A stretch of 38,787 nt of DNA. Source: Anaerolineales bacterium (lineage in GTDB: Bacteria; Chloroflexota; Anaerolineae; Anaerolineales; E44-bin32). Positions 34,141-38,787 of this stretch are shown here, piece after piece. The stretch covers positions 1-38,787 of the forward strand of contig SOJU01000141.1 in assembly GCA_004376465.1 (NCBI GenBank), read 5' to 3'. The translations under genes and the position numbers were made by a program. The notes beneath the pieces were generated by a model that was not told the origin of the DNA, searched no databases, and saw only the letters and a program-made list of their open reading frames with translations. Numbering within the stretch: the stretch's first letter is position 1; each line of letters begins with the position of its first letter.

Positions 34141-35146
34141 ATACCAAAAAGGCAATTCATATTTACATCGATTAGATGCGCGAACAAAGATTCTGATGTT
34201 TGCAATTGCCTCCGTGGTTGTAGTTGTGATCATTGATCCGGTGATCATGGGAATATTATTCTTGTTGTTGTATTGGATGGGGACGAAAACGGTAGACCGA
34301 CAATACCTGAATAAAAATTTACGGGTTCTGGTCGTCATTTTTTTGACTTTTTCGATGTTTCAGATCCTGTTCTTTACACCTAGTAATTCGCATTTTCTGT
34401 TCTATTTGGTGCCAGGAAAACAGTGGGTGCCGGTAACGGTTGAAGGAATCATCCGAGGAGTAGCGGTTTTCTTCCGCTTTTTTAGTGTTGTGCTTTCGGT
34501 GCACTTAATGTTGTATTCGACCCCACCTGTAAATCTGGTGCTAGGGATTACCCGTCGGACTGAAACCCGCGACCTTCTCAAAGAGGCGGGGGCAATTGTG
34601 ATGATCGGCATTTTATTTACCGTAATTGCCTTTCTTTCTTGGCCAGACGAAATTCAGAACATTCCTTTGGGACTTGAGCTAAAAGTGTTAGTTGTATCTC
34701 TGGCGGCATTGGGATTAGCCTTTGTCTTCCAGAGGGTGGCAGCCCGCGGGTTGCCTCCAGAAATGGGTGTGGCTCTGACTTTGGGGTTTGCTACGGTTGG
34801 TATCCTTTCCCAGCAAACCCAAAAGATCACAGATGCGCAAAAGGCACGCGGATATGATGTTCAACCTAAAAATATTATTCAGCGAGTGCGAGTGCTAACT
34901 GCGTTACTAATTCCAATATTCTTGGCAACACTTGAGCGGTCCCAAGATATTTCGATTGCGATTATGGCGCGGGGATTCGATTATAATATTGCTGCAAGAA
35001 CCTATCGTCGCCAACTGACATTTACTGCAGATGATTATATTTTCCTGCTATTTATGGTTGCTCTTCTTATTGCAGGAATGGCACTTAATTACTTGGGCAT
35101 TGGCAATATCACCGAGCAGCTGGTCCTCGCTTGGATGGGCAATTAG
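34130..35146 (+). CDS. ecfT: ECF transporter T component
   Basis: 338 aa from ATG 34130. The track start (TTG 34103) lies further inside the ATPase gene and adds non-homologous residues. The N-terminal signature SYLHRLDARTKIL is typical for EcfT (HxLDPRTK). Several membrane spans follow, and the coupling helices carry the two Ala-Arg-Gly motifs (KARGYDVQPKN and MARGFDYNIAAR) that dock on the ATPases. It couples ATP hydrolysis to the S component. Being in one operon with its own S gene points to a dedicated (group I) ECF system. Confidence 0.9.
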   Translation: MAIEYQKGNSYLHRLDARTKILMFAIASVVVVVIIDPVIMGILFLLLYWMGTKTVDRQYLNKNLRVLVVIFLTFSMFQILFFTPSNSHFLFYLVPGKQWVPVTVEGIIRGVAVFFRFFSVVLSVHLMLYSTPPVNLVLGITRRTETRDLLKEAGAIVMIGILFTVIAFLSWPDEIQNIPLGLELKVLVVSLAALGLAFVFQRVAARGLPPEMGVALTLGFATVGILSQQTQKITDAQKARGYDVQPKNIIQRVRVLTALLIPIFLATLERSQDISIAIMARGFDYNIAARTYRRQLTFTADDYIFLLFMVALLIAGMALNYLGIGNITEQLVLAWMGN

Positions 35147-35174
35147 AATATAAACAGGAGTACGGAGAAAGATT

Positions 35175-36101
35175 ATGACCGAACATTCTTTGGATGGCAG
35201 TGTAACTCAACCATTTTGGGATAATTCGGTTGAGCCTCGCTTGGAAATTGAACCGGGGGACACAGTTGTGTTCGATTGTCCAGAACCGTGCGGTCAGGTA
35301 ACTCCAGAGTGGAGCGACGATGATTTGGCATCCATCGATTTCTCACTTATTCATGCTTTGGTGGGATCTGTGTACGTAAAAGGAGCTAAACCTGGGGATT
35401 CGCTGGAGGTTGAGGTCCTAGAAATGAAACATAAAGGCTGGGGCTGGAGTGGGCATTTACAAGGCTTTGGGTTACTGGCGGAAGACTTTGATTTTGCCTA
35501 TATCCACCATTGGCATTTGGAGGATGACGAGTGTCATTTCGGTATTAAGGATATTATCCTACCTTTCCAACCGTTCTGCGGAACTATGGGCGTTGCGCCA
35601 GTCGAATTTGGACGGATTGATACGATCCCACCCCGTCAAAACGGTGGCAATGTAGATATTAAAGACTTAGGTCCAGGTTCTAAAGTTTGGCTGCCGACCT
35701 TAGTGGACGGGGCCTTATTTGCTTGTGGGGATTGCCACAGTGCCCAAGGTGATGGCGAGCTGAGTGGAACAGGGATCGAATCTCCAATGGAGGTTACATT
35801 GCGGTTCAATGTGCGGAAGGATTTCTCTGTCAAAGAATTGCAGTTTGAAACTTCGAGCCCCTTGTCTCAATTGGAAAATAAAGGTTTCCATGCCACTACG
35901 GCTCATGGCCCTGACTTGATGGGAAATGCCAAGAATGCAGCCCGCTATATGATCGATTGGTTGGTGGAAACCCACGGGTTGAGCCGCAGTGAAGCCTATA
36001 TTCTGTGCAGTGAAGCGGTTGACCTGAAAATCAGCGAGATTGTGGATGTGCCCAATTTCATTGTTTCGGCATATGTGCCGTTGAGTATCTTCAAGTCCTA
36101 G
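35175..36101 (+). CDS. acetamidase/formamidase family protein
   Basis: 308-aa FmdA/AmdA-family hydrolase that releases ammonia from short amides such as formamide or acetamide in characterised members. Family landmarks are FDCPEPCGQVTPEW, GSVYVKGAKPGDSLEVEVLE, PPRQNGGNVDIKDLGPGSKVWLP and CGDCHSAQGDGELSGTGIES (the HxxQGDGE signature). The length is normal for the compact form. GGAGTACGGAGAAAG precedes the ATG. It is the last gene of the ECF operon, and a perfect terminator follows, so the transporter and amidase are one unit. No signal peptide, so hydrolysis is cytosolic after uptake. Confidence 0.92.
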   Translation: MTEHSLDGSVTQPFWDNSVEPRLEIEPGDTVVFDCPEPCGQVTPEWSDDDLASIDFSLIHALVGSVYVKGAKPGDSLEVEVLEMKHKGWGWSGHLQGFGLLAEDFDFAYIHHWHLEDDECHFGIKDIILPFQPFCGTMGVAPVEFGRIDTIPPRQNGGNVDIKDLGPGSKVWLPTLVDGALFACGDCHSAQGDGELSGTGIESPMEVTLRFNVRKDFSVKELQFETSSPLSQLENKGFHATTAHGPDLMGNAKNAARYMIDWLVETHGLSRSEAYILCSEAVDLKISEIVDVPNFIVSAYVPLSIFKS

Positions 36102-36121
36102 TACCAGAAAAGGTGAAATAG

Positions 36122-36156
36122 AAAAGAGCCAAGTATTTGGTACTTGGCTCTTTTCT
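36122..36156 (+). terminator. strong intrinsic terminator of ECF-amidase operon
   Basis: AAAAGAGCCAAGTA-TTTGG-TACTTGGCTCTTTT, a perfect 14-bp stem with a 5-nt loop and a T-rich 3' arm, 20 nt after the amidase stop. It could act in both directions. Confidence 0.92.
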
Positions 36157-36210
36157 TACTGCTATCGACATACGATTAGATGATCGTCGATCGCCCTGAT
36201 GTATTTATGT

Positions 36211-36230
36211 CCGATTACTATGGTAATCGG
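36211..36230 (+). repeat. dispersed 20-bp palindrome, copy 3
   Basis: CCGATTAC-TATG-GTAATCGG, perfect arms, preceded by ATGT and followed by AGGC. The arms carry a compensated T-A to C-G change relative to copy 1. Confidence 0.7.
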
Positions 36231-36250
36231 AGGCTAAACGTTAGAAGTGT

Positions 36251-36270
36251 CCAGTTATCTCCATAATCGG
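36251..36270 (+). repeat. dispersed palindrome, copy 4
   Basis: CCAGTTAT-CTCC-ATAATCGG, two mismatches in the left arm, preceded by GTGT and followed by ATGC. It lies exactly 40 bp after copy 3. Confidence 0.6.
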
Positions 36271-36640
36271 ATGCCGGTAAGGACTACCCAAAACCAGAGC
36301 GAAGCCTCTCGCATTTTCTTCCAAATTGGTGTACCTTAAGTAGGAATGTCAGGAATATATAAGACCAATCTCACTTGTTTGGATTCGCGTGGTTATTATG
36401 CTTAAACTGACGTATTCGTAGCCCCGGCCATTGTTATTATGCATGATGGGTGTTTTTTTCGCGACAATTCCTGAATTTCGCCAGGAAATCACCATACCTG
36501 CATTCGAAATATGACGGTTTAGATAGAAGCACCAAGAAGACCCTCGAAAGGAGGCGGGGAGGAAGAATAGGATTCGGTACTAATTCACAACAAAGAGATA
36601 CACCTACTACCATCATCGAAAAGGAAAAAGGAGAATAAGC

Positions 36641-38787
36641 ATGAGTAAGTTCAGATTTCGCCCCATCGTACTGCTCGTAATTGCCATACTGGCTTTAGGG
36701 CTATTCATGACTGCCTGTCAACCGGCAGCTGATGAAGAGCCTGCTCCAGGAATTACGGGTTCCGTTGGCATCGTCCTACCGACGAGGGAAGAACCACGCT
36801 GGATCCAGGATGAGACCCGCTTCAAGGATGCGCTTGGCGCAGCCGGATACGAAGTCGAGATCCTCTTCAGCGAGGGCGATTCCGCCAAGGAAAAGTCCAA
36901 TGTTGAAGCCCTGATCACCAAAGGTATCGAGGTGCTCATCATCTGCCCGCATGACGGCACCGCTGCTGCGGCAGCTGCTGAAGTTGCTCGCGCTGCCGGG
37001 GTCAAGGTGATCTCCTACGACCGCCTGATCCGCGATACTGAGGCTGTTGATTACTATGTGACCTTCGACAGCATCGCTGTGGGAGCAGCACAGGCGCAGT
37101 ACCTGGTGGATAAAGCTGCCGGGGAAGGGAACCCGCTGTATCTGTACGCTGGAGCGGCATCCGATAACAACGCCTTCCTGTTCTTTGAGGGTGCTTGGAA
37201 TGTGCTGCAGCCGAAGATCGCAGATGGGACCTTCTATATCGTGAACTCGAGCCAGGCGGTGGCCTTGCAGGACAAGGCGACGCTGACCCGGGACGAGATG
37301 GGCCAGATCCTCGGCCAGATCACGACGGAGTGGGATTTCGACACTGCCAAGACCCTGGCCGAGTCCAACCTGACGGCTGCGACAGCGGCAGACAAGGGTG
37401 ATGTGTCCATCCTGGCGCCGAACGACGGCACCGCCCGCGCGATTGCGGATGCATTTGGAGCCGATGCGGATGTTTCGAGCTACGTGGTCACCGGCCAGGA
37501 TGCCGAAATTGCCTCGGTGCAGTACATCATCGACGGCAAGCAGTCCATGACGGTGTTGAAGGATGTGCGCACGCTGGTTGCGGATGCGATCAACGCTGCG
37601 GTTGCGTATCTCGAGGGGGGTAGTCCACTAGAGACCCACACCTACAACAACGGTGTGTTCGATGTCCCCGCCAAGCCTTCGGATGTGATCTCCGTTGACC
37701 AGGCGAACGTAGAGGCAGCGGTCATCGACTCCGGTTACTGGGACGCCAGCGAGTTTACCGGCCTCGACGCAGAACCTGCGGAAGTGGTGGCAGGCTCGGT
37801 CGGGATCGTTCTGCCGACGAGGGAAGAACCACGCTGGATCCAGGATGAGACCCGCTTCAAGGATGCGCTTGGCGCAGCCGGATACGAAGTCGAGATCCTC
37901 TTCAGCGAGGGCGATTCCGCCAAGGAAAAGTCCAATGTTGAAGCCCTGATCACCAAAGGTATCGAGGTGCTCATCATCTGCCCGCATGACGGCACCGCTG
38001 CTGCGGCAGCTGCTGAAGTTGCTCGCGCTGCCGGGGTCAAGGTGATCTCCTACGACCGCCTGATCCGCGATACTGAGGCTGTTGATTACTATGTGACCTT
38101 CGACAGCATCGCTGTGGGAGCAGCACAGGCGCAGTACCTGGTGGATAAAGCTGCCGGGGAAGGGAACCCGCTGTATCTGTACGCTGGAGCGGCATCCGAT
38201 AACAACGCCTTCCTGTTCTTTGAGGGTGCTTGGAATGTGCTGCAGCCGAAGATCGCAGATGGGACCTTCTATATCGTGAACTCGAGCCAGGCGGTGGCCT
38301 TGCAGGACAAGGCGACGCTGACCCGGGACGAGATGGGCCAGATCCTCGGCCAGATCACGACGGAGTGGGATTTCGACACTGCCAAGACCCTGGCCGAGTC
38401 CAACCTGACGGCTGCGACAGCGGCAGACAAGGGTGATGTGTCCATCCTGGCGCCGAACGACGGCACCGCCCGCGCGATTGCGGATGCATTTGGAGCCGAT
38501 GCGGATGTTTCGAGCTACGTGGTCACCGGCCAGGATGCCGAAATTGCCTCGGTGCAGTACATCATCGACGGCAAGCAGTCCATGACGGTGTTGAAGGATG
38601 TGCGCACGCTGGTTGCGGATGCGATCAACGCTGCGGTTGCGTATCTCGAGGGGGGTAGTCCACTAGAGACCCACACCTACAACAACGGTGTGTTCGATGT
38701 CCCCGCCAAGCCTTCGGATGTGATCTCCGTTGACCAGGCGAACGTAGAGGCAGCGGTCATCGACTCCGGTTACTGGGACGCCAGCGA
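36641..38787 (+). CDS. ChvE-type sugar-binding lipoprotein with two tandem domains (3' truncated)
   Basis: Sugar ABC transporter substrate-binding protein, at least 715 codons, running off the window end. It is missing from the ORF track because there is no stop. The start is ATG 36641 with AAAGGAG 8 nt upstream; the leader ends in the lipobox FMTAC (Cys26). Domain 1 (about residues 38-370) follows ChvE: GSVGIVLPTREEPRW, KGIEVLIICPHDGTAA, KVISYDRLIRDTEAVDYYVTFD, ASDNNAFLFFEGAW and SYVVTGQDAEIASVQ. A short linker (FTGLDAEPAEVVA) leads to domain 2, which is the same sequence again. Normal ChvE proteins have one domain. Likely the first gene of a multiple-monosaccharide ABC importer continuing to the right. 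Confidence 0.9.
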   Translation, partial: MSKFRFRPIVLLVIAILALGLFMTACQPAADEEPAPGITGSVGIVLPTREEPRWIQDETRFKDALGAAGYEVEILFSEGDSAKEKSNVEALITKGIEVLIICPHDGTAAAAAAEVARAAGVKVISYDRLIRDTEAVDYYVTFDSIAVGAAQAQYLVDKAAGEGNPLYLYAGAASDNNAFLFFEGAWNVLQPKIADGTFYIVNSSQAVALQDKATLTRDEMGQILGQITTEWDFDTAKTLAESNLTAATAADKGDVSILAPNDGTARAIADAFGADADVSSYVVTGQDAEIASVQYIIDGKQSMTVLKDVRTLVADAINAAVAYLEGGSPLETHTYNNGVFDVPAKPSDVISVDQANVEAAVIDSGYWDASEFTGLDAEPAEVVAGSVGIVLPTREEPRWIQDETRFKDALGAAGYEVEILFSEGDSAKEKSNVEALITKGIEVLIICPHDGTAAAAAAEVARAAGVKVISYDRLIRDTEAVDYYVTFDSIAVGAAQAQYLVDKAAGEGNPLYLYAGAASDNNAFLFFEGAWNVLQPKIADGTFYIVNSSQAVALQDKATLTRDEMGQILGQITTEWDFDTAKTLAESNLTAATAADKGDVSILAPNDGTARAIADAFGADADVSSYVVTGQDAEIASVQYIIDGKQSMTVLKDVRTLVADAINAAVAYLEGGSPLETHTYNNGVFDVPAKPSDVISVDQANVEAAVIDSGYWDAS
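36779..37752 (+). repeat. 974-bp direct repeat, copy 1 (binding domain 1)
   Basis: Identical by eye to 37814-38787, offset 1035 bp (345 codons), in frame. The identity starts abruptly at CCGACGAGGG. The seven codons before it encode the same GSVGIVL in both copies but with different third bases. Confidence 0.9.
37814..38787 (+). repeat. direct repeat, copy 2 (binding domain 2), truncated by window
   Basis: Second copy of the domain-coding DNA. It remains identical up to the last base of the window, so the right boundary of the identity is unknown. Confidence 0.9.

Larger units (their letters stand above)
36157..36640. other. intergenic region upstream of ChvE-like gene
   Basis: About 480 bp. 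Contains two neighbouring copies of the dispersed palindrome (36211, 36251), then AT-rich leader sequence. The 62-codon ORF at 36450-36638 lacks any family character and overlaps the ribosome site of the next gene, so it is not called. No clear promoter; TTGTTT/TATGCT 16 bp apart near 36377-36404 is weak. Confidence 0.45.

Noticed and set aside
36211-36270. CRISPR array
   Set aside because: Only two palindromic units 40 bp apart with diverged sequence and no further copies; no cas genes.
36450-36638. 62-aa ORF before the ChvE-like gene
   Set aside because: Low-complexity basic sequence with no family features; it ends within the ribosome site of the next gene.
37195-38466. Repeated small ORFs in other frames over the ChvE-like gene
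   Set aside because: Shadows of the duplicated domain; they appear twice only because the DNA is duplicated.

Overview
The window looks like one contig from an uncultivated, probably anaerobic member of the Chloroflexota (Anaerolineae-like). This is inferred from gene style, not from a marker gene. Pointers are lipoproteins with Thr/Pro-rich or Glu/Pro-rich linkers behind the lipobox, an SH3-type lipoprotein, a class III cyclase fused to a STAND ATPase and TPRs, a Tat-exported DUF362 lipoprotein, and many ABC/ECF import systems. Nearly all genes lie on the + strand; only the cyclase-STAND protein and an M28 peptidase are on the - strand. No rRNA, tRNA, CRISPR array or intact transposase was seen.

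Layout. 1-1300: 3' end of a glutaredoxin-like gene and an SH3 lipoprotein. 1551-4502 (-): cyclase/STAND/TPR regulator. 4840-5021: a short frameshifted remnant that reads as the C-terminus of a dihydropyrimidinase/hydantoinase-type cyclic amidohydrolase. 5106-22825: a long one-strand catabolic cluster behind a good sigma70-type promoter. It holds a BMP-type ABC importer (binding lipoprotein, double ATPase, two permeases), a class III CoA-transferase, FdrA, a nitrilase-superfamily amidohydrolase, DUF1116 (YlbE-like), a tandem-fused PF04199 cyclase, an NmrA-like protein, a three-subunit molybdenum hydroxylase and a CoxG-like protein.

22980-26270 is an accessory stretch: HicA/HicB, a DEAD-box helicase, and a small winged-helix/nucleotidyltransferase pair behind a promoter that is itself an operator palindrome. 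26613-31272 holds an M28 peptidase with a membrane domain (-), a DUF362 Tat lipoprotein, and a membrane protein/winged-helix pair. 31755-36154 is a complete ECF transporter (S, fused A-A', T) followed by an acetamidase/formamidase and a strong terminator. 36641 to the end is a ChvE-type sugar-binding lipoprotein with two tandem binding domains whose DNA is identical for at least 974 bp.

How the genes may work together (inference). The 5-23 kb cluster imports a nucleoside- or purine-like heterocycle, hydroxylates it with the Mo enzyme, opens rings and cleaves amide bonds with the cyclase and nitrilase, and handles a carbamoyl or acyl end product with FdrA/DUF1116 and the CoA-transferase. The decayed cyclic amidohydrolase next door fits that theme. 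The ECF-amidase operon is a second, independent import-and-hydrolyse unit for a small amide. A small 20-bp palindrome recurs in three intergenic regions.
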